DNA of 64,000 nt from Platycnemis pennipes (GCA_933228895.1 OW121850.1:28467773-28531772); one strand, 5' to 3'; positions 48,076 through 61,700 are shown, numbered from the stretch's first letter. The notes: generated by a model not told the origin, from the sequence alone. Translations and numbers: made by a program.

Positions 48076-51000
48076 CTAATGATTTCAATTCACTCTAAGT
48101 ATTTGTGGGGATAGTAAACGAATCTACTGGTAGAGGCCATTTTAATTATTCTTCTTGCTGAGCCGTTTAATGCCAAAAAAATGTGATCAATGTACAGTAG
48201 AATTAATTTCTAATTTAACGTTTTAGTGTAAAAACGTTAAAAACTGGATCGTGTACTGCGGATTTACCTCGTTTCATCTGATAAATATTACATTTCTCCG
48301 TAAATTATTAAAAACGCTTTCAAATTTTCACATTTATAATTTTGTGAGTGATATCAAACCGTTTGCCGTGGAATCACTTGATCAAGTTAGAAATAATATA
48401 AACGTTCTGGTGTTGAAACCTTCCTCCGCAGAGCAAATAAAATTTTTGGAATTGGACCGCGCATTTAAATTATTGCACAACGCCTCATGGCTGTTTCTAC
48501 ATTATCCTTAGCGCATCATTAATTAGCTTCCATTTCATCGGTCCAGCGACTTGTGAGCATATTTGCACTTCCACGAAGGATTGTGAAACATGGGCCCCTA
48601 GATTAACTGTCTCACAAATCCGCTATTTACCCGAACTTGTTTTTTGCGCATTCAAATACAACATCAAAGTTTTGGCACCACCGTTTGCGTCCAATCCTCA
48701 TTCTTCCAAATCTTCCTCGTGGGGATATTCCCGCTCCTCTTTCCATCCCTTGCCCAAATCTTGCCGTGTTTCTTTTCCTTGTGAGCCGTCTGAGCCTGAA
48801 TTATGAATATTAAAACAACAAATAAAGGGCGTGATTTAATTAAAAGAGGAGAGAGGGGGAGGAGATAAAAACGGGAGTGCTGGGACTCGTCTTCGCGCGG
48901 CGAAGTCGTAGATCTTGTCGGTCTCTTGGGAGGGTGCTGACAATAAGTGTAACCGTGGGAGACACTCCTTCGAGAGTATAAGCCTTGGGCTACGGGGGCG
49001 AGTCTTTTGTGTTGTCTCTTAGCGCTGCATAAGAGCGTGAATGTACGAGAGGATAATGAAATGGAATACAGAGGAAAAGGGATGTTTTACTTCCACGGCT
49101 CCCCATATTCATTTGCCTACCGCCATCCTTTGCGAGACAAATCCTTTCAGTCATATCGCAAGTTCCGGATAGCAACTCCACAAGCCGGATTGTTTATTTT
49201 AACCACGATAAATCTTTGAAGGGTAAAGAAAAGTGGTTGTTCCAGCCGTCTCCGAACCTTAGAGGCAACACTCGTCCTGCGAAGGGAGAGGATGTTCTCG
49301 TCTTCTGTTGGAAATAAGCGTCCTCATTCGAGCGAAATGTCCCTGCAATGCACCAGATATCTAGCACCACCAACATACCCCGTCAAGTGTGACATGTGCC
49401 GTGATAGGCGGTGTTACAGTACACTTATAAGTGCCCTTTTCATGAACGAAAAAAAAACAAAACCCATTCATGTGGACTACTTTACTTTCTTTAACCAGCA
49501 GTAAAACGATCGGTTTTCAGTCCACAATGCTTGAAAAAAAAAACGTTCTATGTTTTGTAATAAATGTAACGTAAATGCCTACTTCCCCACCTCGTCAAAT
49601 TTCGCAACCACCTTGTTTAAAATGAGACAAAAAGTAAGCAGTAAGATTATCTTGTTAGCAGTACACAAGAAAAATTATTTTTTTTTATTTAATACAATGT
49701 GATATCCACCTGGAAAATACGCAATACCAGTGATTTATCCCAAGTGTACAGATTTTAAAAATTACTAGCATGGTGATGAATAAATGATTAAATTTTCGTC
49801 TGGGAATATTTTCACCGTTGTTATCAGGCCACGCGTTGTATTTCAATTACTTCTCAATGACTAAATACGTTGTTACGCGATTACTATTCTGTTATATTCC
49901 ATTCTATATCTTCGGTGGTTACAAGGATTAATAACTAGTGATGATTCATGATGAAGACATTACTAACGTAAAGTTTCTGGGCGCAATCATTTGCAAGAAC
50001 CGGCATCAGCACCGGGATGCAAAGAGAAAATACATTCCTAAAAAAGTAATTAATTTTAACTGTTAAATCGATCATAAACTGCTGTAAATATATGATAATT
50101 TTGGTCACTGTACTGTCTACGCTTCACACGTGAGAAAAGTGTATAATATAGTTAGTATTATCTCGCACACCGGATATACTACGTTCCCCAACTCCATATA
50201 TTTCGCCTCGTCCACGGGATATCATTTTGCTGAAGTCGAAAAGGATTCGGGAGGGTTGGGCAAGTCTCGAAGCTAACCAACTCCAGGATGTCGGCGTTGA
50301 TAACGAGACTCCCGGCGAAACGAGAAACTCTTCTTCAACTTTTCCATCTGTCATGTGTAGCAGACTTCTCCCAGGACTCACTACTCGTTTTTCCTCAGGC
50401 TTCCTTCAAACGCGTACCTGGTTGTTATTGTTGGTGCCGACCCCCGCCCTTCGTCGTTCATTTTTTTCCCCGATACATAGGCGCACACACACAAACACGA
50501 GGTCGATGGTCGCTGCGGTTTGTTTTATATTCCCTACGGCCTCTCTTTGTCTCTAATCCCGTTTAAGTTAACTGCTGATGACACAGAAGCTCCGTTTTTG
50601 TTGTCTTCTGTGCACTGACTTGATCTCCCTGTTATTTTCCTTCCTCTCCGCTTCCACCACTCGGAATCCCTCCTCCTCTATCTCCCTTCACTTGCATTGT
50701 TATTGATTGCCCGGGCTCTTATCGGACCGCAGCATTCGGGGAATTTTAAGCCGGTCTCTCCCCGGTGGTTATTGATGCAAAGTAGTAGTGTTGGGCGAAG
50801 GGAAAAAATGGGGAAGACGCTCCGTGACTACCTCCTCTCCACCAATTGCTCATAACTTTCCTGTTTGGCCTGCGGATAAGAGAGCGGGTGCTTCCGAAGT
50901 GGGCCGCCGCCGCTGCGAGTCACCGAAAGGGTGGGAGACGCGAAGTTACCTCTCGCACAAGACCTATAAATCCCCACGCTAATGAGTCGGGATGGAGGAA

Positions 51001-52374
51001 AAACGGGAGCTTGAAGTTTTTCAATCTCCTCCGGCGCCACTACTGGCGTTTCCCCTCCTCCAACCCCTGAATATGATCCATCCCCCACAAGCTGACCCCC
51101 CCACTTCAATCCACCAGCCCACTCCTCCTTCCCTCTTCCGCCATCCTTTTCTTCCCCAATTAAATCCTCTTTCAACCCTCTGTGACGAGGCTCTCGACCA
51201 AATTCCCTCCCCTACGTTCGTCTCTTGAATTTAAAGTGGTATAAAAACTCTAAAATGCCGCCTTTTTGAATATTTTTAGAAAGTTTTTCATCAATATTGA
51301 AGTTTTTCAAGACAGTAAGTTCCATATTCTTTCCATCGCTGGGGTTTGGAATCCGCAAACAATGGTTCACTTCATGCTCTCGTTAATTTCATTCCATGGA
51401 ATAAGCAATTTTACGGCTCTTCTGTCTTGCCACTTCTCACGGGCAATTTTCAAAAGCGTATCTGGACGTCAAATTGCAAATTTCTTAAACTGGCAAGTCG
51501 CAATTTTACGTATGACAGTTTTTTGGTAACTATCCAGCTAAGAATATAATTTAATAACTGTCTGTAGAGGGAACGAGAAAAGTTCAGAATTGAAATAAAC
51601 CGCAATTCAAGTTCCACCTGTTTATTTAATCATTCTCTTCAGCGGTATACTTTCCAGTTTTGTTACAGTCATTTATCATGAATTGCAATTGAAAATGATA
51701 AAATGTTTCCGTGAAATGCTTAGCTTTTCATATACTTTTTGGCATGGGTGTGGTGACGCAAGGCCCATAAAGACAGGATCGGAAAAATTGACGGTGGTTA
51801 TTCCGCCGAAAAATGGTATTAAAAAATTGTTTTTCAACTCATTCTTCCGTCATACTAACGCAAAGACAACGCTCTTCTATGCAAGTCTGGATGCTTTGGA
51901 ACTCCTGCCGACACACACAAGGCTTCCCCTTCAAAGTGGATCAACTTATCGATTAATACTTTCGTTCCTATATTCATAGTTGTGGTTGGACATTTTTTGG
52001 TGTGGTTAGCTTAGGGATGGACGTTTTCCTTTTGTATCGGCGGTATGTATTGATTTTGCCGCCGTCACTAATATGGACACACCGCTCAAGTGACAACATA
52101 TGCTCACATGGAAAATGTTTTGTGCGTGAGTGAGCCAATCGAGAGAGATGAAATTCATCCATCATCATGAGATCAATTGAAAGTCTTTTTCACAAGATGA
52201 TATTCAAGTCGCAAGAGATGTGTAGGCTAGAGTCACCAAGGACGCGACTGCGTAAATTCAACTAATGTTGTGTTGTACATACAATGGTGATAATGCTATA
52301 CCTATGTAATTCCTATGCCCAATACTTACATATCACTTTTATCACCTATCTGTAAATAAGTATAAAAACTTTTT
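48076..52374. other. No recognised gene; CpG-richer blocks about 48.8-49.4 and 50.2-51.2 kb
   Basis: Frames in 50124-51228 reach 115 codons on both strands and overlap one another. No domain, signal peptide or splice-consistent exon chain is apparent to me. The rest is AT-rich. Confidence 0.5.
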
Positions 52375-52428
52375 TTTAACAGGAAAGAAGAAAAACTTTG
52401 CAAGTTCCACAAATATTTATTCACATGC

Positions 52429-52459
52429 GACCGGTTTTGATACAGTGTATCATCTTCTG
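52429..52459 (-). ncRNA. Hammerhead-like motif, left arm of the palindrome
   Basis: Read on the minus strand from 52459: CAGAAGA (canonical CUGANGA with U4 changed to A), stem II GATAC paired with GTATC around ACT, then AAAA where GAAA is expected. CCGG follows as a self-complementary stem III, then TC. This arm has lost the box G but kept CCGG. The right arm shows the opposite pattern, so the ancestor very likely read GAAACCGGTC. Confidence 0.6.
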
Positions 52460-52461
52460 GC

Positions 52462-52492
52462 CAGAAGATGATACACTGTATCGAAAACGGTC
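52462..52492 (+). ncRNA. Hammerhead-like motif, right arm of the palindrome
   Basis: CAGAAGA at 52462-52468 is followed by stem II GATAC (52470-52474) with GTATC (52478-52482), GAAA at 52483-52486, ACGG, and TC at 52491-52492. The U4-to-A change is shared with the left arm, so it predates the palindrome. ACGG weakens stem III. Probably inactive as it stands. Confidence 0.6.
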
Positions 52493-52551
52493 GCATGTGA
52501 ATAAATATTTGTGGAACTTGCAAAGTTTTTCTTCTTTCCTGTTAAATCATG

Positions 52552-52590
52552 AAGGAGTTCCATCAAGTTACGCCTCAAACCATTGCAAGT
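52552..52590 (+). pseudogene. Short PLE-associated coding-like block after the palindrome
   Basis: The frame reads KEFHQVTPQTIAS. The 63-kb locus has WFHKVKPQTLNR at the matching place after its own palindrome. The shared pattern FH(K/Q)V(K/T)PQT(L/I) at protein level, with DNA substitutions, suggests the 5' coding start of a PLE family, of which only this stub remains. Protein-database support is lacking here. Confidence 0.5.
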
Positions 52591-53491
52591 ATAAAAACTG
52601 TTTATATCAGAAAATATCATAGGCATTATTTTCTGTGATCAATTGCAATCTGAGATATTGAATTGTGTTTGATGATAATGTTAAAAACTCGCATATTCCC
52701 GTGGTAAAAAAGAAAATGTCCTGCATAAATTTTGTTGATTAAAAAATTCGCTCAATATTTCACGTTTCTCCAGATCTCTTCACCAACACAAGGTAATGGC
52801 TTCAAGATGTCGCATACTCTGACACTGCACTTTGTCTTCCCCTGCTAGATTTTTCTCAAGCAAGAGAGGACGGAAAGGGTTGATCGATTTGTCAATGTCA
52901 GGTCTCCGGGTTCAACGCTTCCTCGTTTTTTTACTAAAGGTGAGGAGGGAAGATAGCACTTGAAGAGAGGGTACTTGAAAGGAGGATGATTTTTTTCTCC
53001 CAAGGAGATGAAAAATTTTAAACTGCACCCGCAAAGGTTTTTAACTTCCATTTAGTTGTGACGTAAAAATTTGCAATGGCTATTCAAGCCACATTGAAAA
53101 TATGCGATTTCTACTGCAACTATCATTAAAGCCAGTCTTTGTCATACTCGGTAAACCAGCGAAAGGCTACGAAAAAGTGTTTTTTCAAGAAAATTTTCCT
53201 CCGGAATTCTTCAAACCTGGATAACTTTCAACGATAAATTGGCCATTTATGAATAGGTATTTACTAAACGCAGAACGATACGTGATCAAGTAACATGACT
53301 CAGGGTGCATAAATTATAACTTGATATACCTTGAAAAAACTCGAAGAAATCCGAAGACGGAACGCAAAAACATTTATTACTTAATGATTATTATCACACA
53401 TACGTTTAAATTGCATATGTATTATCTGAAAACAAAATCAGGTTGCCGTGCCAGTCATTTCGCTTTGTTGATGTGAATTATTTTCTCATAA
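52591..53491. other. No feature recognised
   Basis: AT-rich DNA between the palindrome and the LINE tail. No frame or repeat can be assigned. Confidence 0.5.
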
Positions 53492-54085
53492 CTGGAAGAG
53501 GTGAAAGAGTTCTGTTACCTTGGAAGCCGTGTGCCCAACGATGGACAAAGCAAAAAAGAAATAGTCCGCAGAATAGCCAAGACAAAGAGGGAATTCTACC
53601 AAAAAAAGAATCTACTTACAGATGGAAATGCAAGCGTAGAAGCAAGGGAACAATTCATCAGAAGGTACATCTGGAGCGTGTTTCTGAATGGCAGTGAGGC
53701 ATGGACAATGACAGCAGTGGAAAACAAAAGGGTGGAAGCATTCGAAATGTGGTGCTACAGAAGAATAATGAAGACTAAATGGATCGACCGAGTAAGTGAC
53801 GAGGAAGTCCTAAGTAGAGTGGGAGAAAAGAGAAGACTTCTGAATACCCTAAGAAGAAGACGGGACAACCGAATTAGCCACGTAATGAGATATGATGGCC
53901 TGATGAAGACAATCGTTGAAGGACAAGTGGACGGGAAGAACAGCGAAGTAGGCCTCGTATGAGAAAAAGTGATGGAAGGAAGTAAAAGAGAAGAAATACG
54001 CAAATATGAAGAAATTAGCCGATAGGAGAATTCAGTAGGGAGCTAAGTCAAACCAATCTAAGGATTGATGACTAATGATGATGAA
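53492..54085 (+). mobile_element. LINE 3' tail, best-preserved copy
   Basis: A frame from about 53492 reads EEVKEFCYLGSRVPNDGQ, then VRRIAKTKREFYQKKNLLT, YIWSVFLNGSEAWTMTAVE, then FEMWCYRRIMKTKWIDRVS and LMKTIVEGQVDGKN, to 53962. After a frame change, KKLADRRIQ, a stop and GAKSNQSKD follow. The element ends at GATTGATGACTAATGATGATGA (54063-54084). This is the segment after the RT palm to the 3' end of a non-LTR retrotransposon. It is 5'-truncated, as is usual for LINEs. The intact start of the CYLGS block gives the best reference for the other copies here. Confidence 0.88.
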
Positions 54086-57000
54086 GTAAATAACGATGTA
54101 ATTCTCTAAGATATTCATCCAACTCGGCCGATTTAAAACTATACGCGCCATTAACAAAATAGCAAGGAATTAGACGAGCCATTGATTTACGAATGACTAG
54201 GATCAGGAAGAATAAATTTGTGGAAGCCTAAAAATTAGAAGGAGAGGGGTGATTACGAAACTAAGGAGATAATTCAAGGTCACAGCACAGAAAGTATAAG
54301 CAAGTAGGATACACACTCGAATTTTCTCGTGAAAACGTCGTTTAATAATTATGAACCACACAGTTTATGCAATTGCTCCACATTCCAAATGTTAAATAGA
54401 ATCTTAAAGAGCATATTTATCCTTGGTAGGATTATAACCACAGAAATGCTGGTCGCTAATTCAACAAATGAAAAAAATCAAATGCTACGTTATTCTCGAA
54501 TTAAATGCTGCACCAGTTGGAGAATCATAAAAAATAATAATGAAGTATTGTACCTTATAAACATATACTTATTTGCAATTACATCTAAATAATCTGTGTT
54601 ATACTAATCCTAAATTTTCTTGGCATCAAAACATACATTCAACTAAAACAAGTCTTCGATTATTATCGTAATGGAAAATTTCCACAAAGCTATTTCGCTG
54701 GTGATGAGTTGCATTCTTATCCACCATTTCTCTTCTCAAATACTTGTCCAATCATTTTCCATCCAACGAGACTCATTTTCTGAGCTAAATAACGTTCTTA
54801 GTTTCAGTAAACTATTGGTAGAAAAATTGGGATTGGAAAACATCAGGTTTATAGCTGAGGTTAAGCAAAAAAAACCTCACATGCATAAAAATAATTAGAA
54901 TGAGGTCCATAAATAACCTGAATAATTGGTGACTAAAAGTTTTTCACCCCATCTTAAATCAAGATACAACTGCTGGTAGACAATCAAATTACGAAGGAAT
55001 GTACATATATGAATAAGAATTTTCTCTGATTGGAGTGGTAATTCAATTTATGGAGCAATTAAATTACGCAGCCATTTTTTATGGCGATATGAGCCTTTAG
55101 TAATTGACACAACTTGCGTTCATTTTCCATAACTTGAACGATACGGTAACGAATCAGTAGTTAATAGCACAACAAGGCTATTAATTGAAGCAGCTACGTA
55201 ATGGCCAACTTTAAAACCCTGATTCAAGGCTATTGTCAAATGCGGCCCAAAAAACTAGAAGCTAAATATGCTTCAAAGCACGAAGTTCAGAACCTCCAAT
55301 AATTTACCGAAAATCGACTGATATGACCTCAACGATATTGAACAAACGGTAAAAATGGTATGCTGACTATAGAAACCAACTTTCATCATCTTATTAGGGC
55401 CATGCTTTCGGCAATCACTGAAAAAAAAAGAAATAATTTTCTCACTGTTGGTTCAAATATAATTAATTTTAGCAATAACGTTCATTAATGAAAAATTCTC
55501 TAATTAGGATTCAATTAAAATTGAGGTAAACAAAAAAATGTAATTTTACAGTTCGTAATTTGCGTGAGGTTAAAAAAAATGTAAATAAATTGCCCAAAAT
55601 AAAATCTGACTCAATTACTGGCCGGCGCCTCATACTATATAGCACATATATCATGGTATAAGGCTTTTACGCTGAAATACATGTTTATAAGCTTAGCATT
55701 TTTTGCCTATTTTTCAGTAATGATGACTAAAATGAAGGGAATTGACGATAGCAAGCTTAGAACTACATCGCACGAGGATAATTCCGAAAAGGCAATCTTT
55801 TAACAAGGCGCGAGGCTAAAGAACGAAAATATTGCAGGACTACTTTAATCCTTCACCTAAGAACAACAACGGAAAAAAGAATTTGAAACTTTTTCTGGCA
55901 ATAAAATCAAGGTAGCAACTCCCGAGATCTCTCAACCGCTGTCGCAAAGCTCCGCTCGACTGGAGCCCGCCGGGATTTTTAAAACGGTGTCACCGAATGG
56001 TGGAGACACGCCCCGTGGAAAATCACCGCTGACCCTAACGGGAACGACTCCACCGGGGATCGCGGACGGTAAGAGGGTACTGCAAAAAAGAAGGCAGGCA
56101 GGAAGTCTAAAAAAACCCACAGAGTTAACTCATGCTCGTCACGAAAGCGGAGGACGCCGCTCATGTATTCTGATTCAGGAGGAGATCCCTCTCACTGCGA
56201 GGACTTTTTAAGAGCAAAATAAAAAAACAGCTGAACAGCTGAAGCGTTGCGATGGATTCGATCCTCTTTTTGTTGGGATTTCGAATTATTTTTCGTTTTC
56301 ACGATCCAATTCGAGCACACTTCCTCAAAGCGCAGCCTGTAACTCAGAGAGGAGGAGGAGGAGCGTTCCGCTTCCTCTCGAACAACTCCGTAATTGCAAG
56401 CGGGGATGTATTTTTGCAGGCTGAAGGTAGCAAGGAATAAGCATGGACGCTCAACTCCCAAAAAACGTGAGATACTGGAGATATCATAGGGAGAGAAAAC
56501 AGAAACGGATGCTAATTGAATTTGGAATGTCGTCATTACCGTCAAAATCTTGAGGAACGAGGATGAAAATGATAAGAATTGTACGGATAAGGTGGAAAAA
56601 ATTGTTCTGAGGAATGAACATTCGAGCTGAAGAACAGGAAAAACTAATATAAAACGGATATGAGGAATACAAGTACTCACTGGGTACAAATTTTAGTCAA
56701 GCCAACGCCCAGAAAAGTCTCACATGGAGTTTAAGATCGCCGGCGAAGAATTCTGGGAATAAATAGGGCATCACAGGGTTCTGGATTGTGTACGTCATTG
56801 TTTTTCAATGATATGTCCTAACTATGACAAAGAATAAGGGCAAAATAATTCAATGAAAAAACGGACTTCCTGATATCCCTTATATTTCTCTTCCCAGTAA
56901 AGTATGAGGCCAGGATTATTTCTTTAAGCTTTTCGGTAAAAACCCCAAGATTAATGTGTTTGTAACCACTAAAATCTAAAACTGAGGGTTTTTGCCTCCA

Positions 57001-58424
57001 TGGGACCCTATTTTAGTTTCCCAAGAGTTAGCGCAAGTCTCTTAGGTTCCACCTTTTTTTAAATGGAACGCATTCCTTGTCACCACCAGAATAAGCGTCT
57101 TTTGGGAAGTAATAGATGTAATAGTATCTTTCCTTTCTTCCTCAAATACTGGCAGCCTTAGTATCCCGGAATTGTATATGCTACACATGCACCGTCATCA
57201 GATTTATCAAAAAGGAAGACTTTGGAGATTCATATACAAATGAGAATCCGAGGAATTAACCCTAGGGTTAATTTTTCGCACGCAGGACGGCAATTGGGGA
57301 GAAAAAATTCGGTACTCATACGTAATTGGTAATATTAAACAGTAGAACACAGACACATGGGGCATGTGAATTAAGACATAATATGTTTAGTAACTCGAAG
57401 GACTTAAACAGGCAACAAGAAGTTTCTTCCGCATTTCATTTAACGACATAGTTCTACAGTGGTCGTAGTTGATCCCAGCCTAACACTTTAGGTATGCCGT
57501 GTTTTGTGCCGTGGTACCCTTTCCATCCCCCCTATAATCTTCTTCTAAAAGATTAGGAATACTTTTATCTTTACCTTGAGTTTATCATCAACAATATGAT
57601 TAAATATCTTGATAAATAATTTTGTAAATAAATTTGGAGGGCAAAAGGTGTTTAAGATAGGAATTTGAATATTTGATCGAGTAACAAAGACGAGGAGCAA
57701 CAAAAATACAGAGAATCGCTTATTTTAACTACTTCTAAAAGTATAAAATCCGTTTAATTATGTAAATAGTGTTAATGCCTTAAAAAAAAGACTTAAATTA
57801 CAATAGTGAAGCGTAAATCCTCTGAAAAGAGAAGAACGCGGTGAAATTTCCCACATTATTTTAAGTGCGGCGTGAACTTTGCTTTTTCAAGTTTTCATAC
57901 CGAGTAGAAAACGGGGGAAATCTCTAACTGCAATCTTCAATGTCGACACTAACGCATGCTGATTCACACACCACACCTGGGAGGGCAATCAGGAATAGAT
58001 AAGTAAAAGCAAACAATCATTTTGAAGTGCTCCGGGAAACGTGCAATCTGGGCTCACCGCATGAATTTACAGCCCACAGTAAACAGCCTCAAAGTTTACC
58101 TGCAATTAAGCATACTTTTCACGACATTTTACGAGTAATGCCATTATAGTAGTATAAGCAGTAATAACTAACTGCGGCTCGCGGTACCAAAAGTGGAAAA
58201 GTGGAAAGCAAAAATCGTTAAAAAAAATGAAAGTTGAAACATCCCCATGTCGAGTGCCTCAGGGTAAGATTTTGGATCCCTGCCAGTCGAGGGTAAATAC
58301 GAATCCAAACAATATTTTCGTCCACGAATTACGTTTAAAGCTAGCTGGGTACGCAGCTTGAAGCGAAAACGAAAACTGATTACGTCGAATTTTACACTTC
58401 ATTTCATTACATATCATATATATT
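54086..58424. other. No recognised gene
   Basis: AT-rich with a GC-richer patch at about 55920-56180. A 165-codon minus-strand frame (56192-56689) is Phe/Leu/Ser-rich and lacks a domain I can name. No repeat ends are seen. Confidence 0.5.
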
Positions 58425-58745
58425 TTTTCATCATCATGATCACCAGTCAGCGATACTAGGATTGGGGTGACGAGCTCTCCACTTAATTCTACTATCAGCT
58501 AACCTCTTCATTTACGTAAGTATTGAATCCTTCGCCACATGATTCATATATTTCGGATGAGACCTTCCTTCGCCATTCTTCCAGTTCATTTTTCCCTCTG
58601 CAAACGTCGTCATCAGACAATGATGTCTCAAGATATTGCCGATTAGGCCGTTCCGTGTTGTATATTAAGTTTTCAACAGACCTCTATTCTCCCATTTTTC
58701 TCAGTAGCTTATTTGTTAATCGGTCGATATTTTCTTCCTGTGCTG
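58425..58745 (-). mobile_element. LINE 3' tail fragment, decayed
   Basis: CATCATCATGATCACCAGTC, then CGATACTAGGATTGGGGTGA, is the inverted family terminus. Further on, the sequence corresponds to the LADSR, HVAKD and DDVCRG-like regions of the tail and to the LNRPNR/LIGNIL block, in shifting frames. Degraded and 5'-truncated. Confidence 0.7.
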
Positions 58746-61700
58746 CAAAAAGTTACTAATGTATTTTCTGATTTTATACGGCAAAATCCTAAACGCGGCG
58801 TATCCGCTGGGAATCAAAGGCATGCGATGAAGTAAGAGGGAATATGGGTGTGCCTTGCACGTATAGGCCTTCCGTTCACCCAAGCGTGGCTCGTATCGCA
58901 GCCATCGCCGGTTATCCGGTGGGCCTTACCGGCAGCCGTGTTCACTCGAGTGGAACGCTGGTGATCGCAAACTGTCCAGTAATTTAACCGTCCAATCGAC
59001 TCGGCTTGTTTTCCATTGCGAAGGACGATAGAAGGACTCTTTTCCCACTTTACCCCACATTCGCTTTAAAAATCCATAACTCGTATTTTAAAGCTCCGGT
59101 TTTTGACGACCTGGCAAGTTCAGCAAACATCGTACAAACCATGTATCGTTAAAAGTTAAAATCAAGCCTCTAATATATATAGTGCGTATCACCTGCCCTC
59201 TGTAAACAAAATTCCCAATCAATTCACTAAAACTGTCAATATCAGATATTAATATTTTACAGCAATTTCTCACTATCGAAGTTTCCTAGGCATAATTTTC
59301 GGACTTTTTTCGGAATATAGAAGCATTGCAACTTTATTCAAAGTACATCATTTCATAACGATTAATTTTACTTTTACCAGCAGGCTTTTGAATCAAACAT
59401 ATCCACGCGAATTAAATTCTTAATTTAAGCGCGTGATTCGTTTTGTGCATCAAAAAGGATAATTTTCAAGAGAGACGACGATATATCCCGAAGTTTTAAA
59501 TGCGACGACAACTTGATTATTTCAAGCATTAGTCGGGTTGAATAAATGAACTCTCTTGGTGTCAAATGAGTAACAGCACAAAGTTCTCACCGTTTTTACA
59601 CGCTATTCATTATGAGTTAATGTTGTAATAGTTAAAAGCCATGGTAGAGAGGAATAATATTTCAAAAATAGGAAAATGGTTTTCGCGAGTACCTCAAACC
59701 CATCATCCGTAGGATAATTCACTTAGTTTTTTAAATACTTATTTAATCAGGGTTAACAGCGGCTTACTTAATCCAAGTCGGCAATGTGGCGAAAGACTTG
59801 ATTCGTCGGAATCGCGTCGGAATCGCGTCGGCTCATGGTTCCGGCCCGATGACCCCGGGAGACCTCCCTTCCGCTCTTGCAGATTCCACTTGGCCCCGAT
59901 GGCGTCGCTCTAAGGGAACATGAGGAGGCGGTGGGGACGCGGGAGTCTCAGACCGATCGAGTCGTTATCCAAGCTCCACCACACGCCAATCCCTCAACCA
60001 CCACTTCGTCAATTAAATTTCATCCCTACCACGCACGTTTCAACCCTCCAAGCCCTCGCAGCAGAGCAACCCTCGGCTCCAATCCAATCCAACCAACTCC
60101 GCACCGAACCACCTCCCACCTACCGTGAGGCAACCTTCCCTTCTCCACAGACCCGCCCCGCGACCCCCGCCACCTCCCCTCTATCTCTCTATCTCTCCCA
60201 CTCGCTCCGTAATAGTTTACGGCGCCCGAGGCTCACAAGACCGCATTAAATGGACACCCTAGGCAATTCCACCTCCCCAGCCCAACTCATCCCATTCGCC
60301 CCCTTCCCGCCCCCGAACGAGGATACCCTTCCCCCTGCCGGGGTCACGCGAGGAGAGGGATGGACTCTCTCGGTGATTCGGCGATGAGTGTACTTCAACC
60401 GGAACTGCCAAGGTCGATTTGTTTTTATTCGGGTCTGGCGGGTAAAAACAGCGAGGAAGGAGCCTGCGATAGGAAACGAGCGACGCCTTTCTCTCACGCC
60501 TCCTCACAGCTCCCACTCCATTGTAATGCGCTCTGACGGCAAAACATACGCCTACACTGGAGTTAATTTGACGAGATGGTCCACCGCTACAACATTTTCA
60601 CTTGTCGCACCGCGATAGATAGATGCGGACTATCCATCGGAAATGGGCATTCACTCTTTGGGGAAGAAGCACAACAAAAAGATATCAACAAAACCACATG
60701 TGAATAGCGGGCGTTTTAAATATAAATTACTCATCCCACATTTTGTAACAGATACAACCGAACATTTTGTTTATCTCAACCTTCTGTTTGATCCAGTCCC
60801 ATCTGCAATCCAATTGCTTTCTACCGGCATTGCCGCCCAAAGTTCGATAGTCCCAATGGTATCCCATCTGTGACGAGGATTCAGAGTTTTTCTTTCGAGT
60901 GAAGTTTGGCTTAGATAGTGCAACATTATCCAAGCAGCTGAAGCACCAAATAATAGAATTCTTACTTGAAGTTGCTCGAAGTCAAATTTTAAAATGAGAC
61001 ATAACTGTCACGATTGAGCATGACTTTGAAAGGTTTTCGTTCGTAAAGGTTAAAAAAAATATTTAAAAACAATGACAAAATTGGCCTCGTGAATTGCATG
61101 TATGAATAGCAAGGGATGCGTTAATATCTCGTAAACTATGTCCAAATGCAGTAAAAATGTTCGCGGTTACGACTTTATAACAGAAATAAGTGATGCTATT
61201 AGAATGCCATGTATTAGCTAGTAGATGTTGTTGGATGATCTAACATAGTGATAGCAGTGGGTAAATAATTTAAATGCTTGATTCACACAACCGCGTCTAC
61301 AAACGATTGAAAAGCAATTGCTTCAATAAGCAAACCTCTTGTAGCTCATTACCTGTGAATCAGCATTTTGTAAAGCATTGGAATAATTAAAATGTGACTA
61401 ATAATTAATTTTAGACTTCGAATGAAATTTTAAAAATGAGTTTCATGAGAATTCTGGCGGCCATGAAATACTATGATAAGTATAGAATCTAAATCTAGAA
61501 TAAAGTGACGCTGAGAACCGAACACACCTAACAACGAACACTTGAAAGGTAAGTCCTTTATGATCAAAATAATTCTCTGTGAAATGAAGTAAAAGAGAGA
61601 CATACAGCAGTGGATAATCAGGAAGGCAATAGAATTCACATATTTATCCTAAGACATGTAATCAAGTGATTGGGAGAACGGAAAGAGGATGTATCTGAGA

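Larger units (their letters stand above)
52375..52546. repeat. 172-bp near-perfect palindrome of PLE terminal units
   Basis: Two 86-base arms meet at 52460/52461 with no spacer (CTGG|CCAG) and differ at only two positions, both within the hammerhead-like box. Each arm, read outward from the centre, gives a hammerhead-like motif and then GTGAATAAATATTTGTGGAA and a tail ending CTTTCCTGTT. That order matches a PLE terminal repeat. On the plus strand the right arm is followed by a short coding-like block shared with the 63-kb locus. Such a long spacer-less palindrome would form a cruciform and could be cloned or assembled poorly. Confidence 0.88.

Noticed and set aside
56192..56689. 165-codon minus-strand open frame rich in Phe, Leu and Ser
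   Set aside because: No motif or believable membrane topology; the pyrimidine-rich strand is poor in stops.
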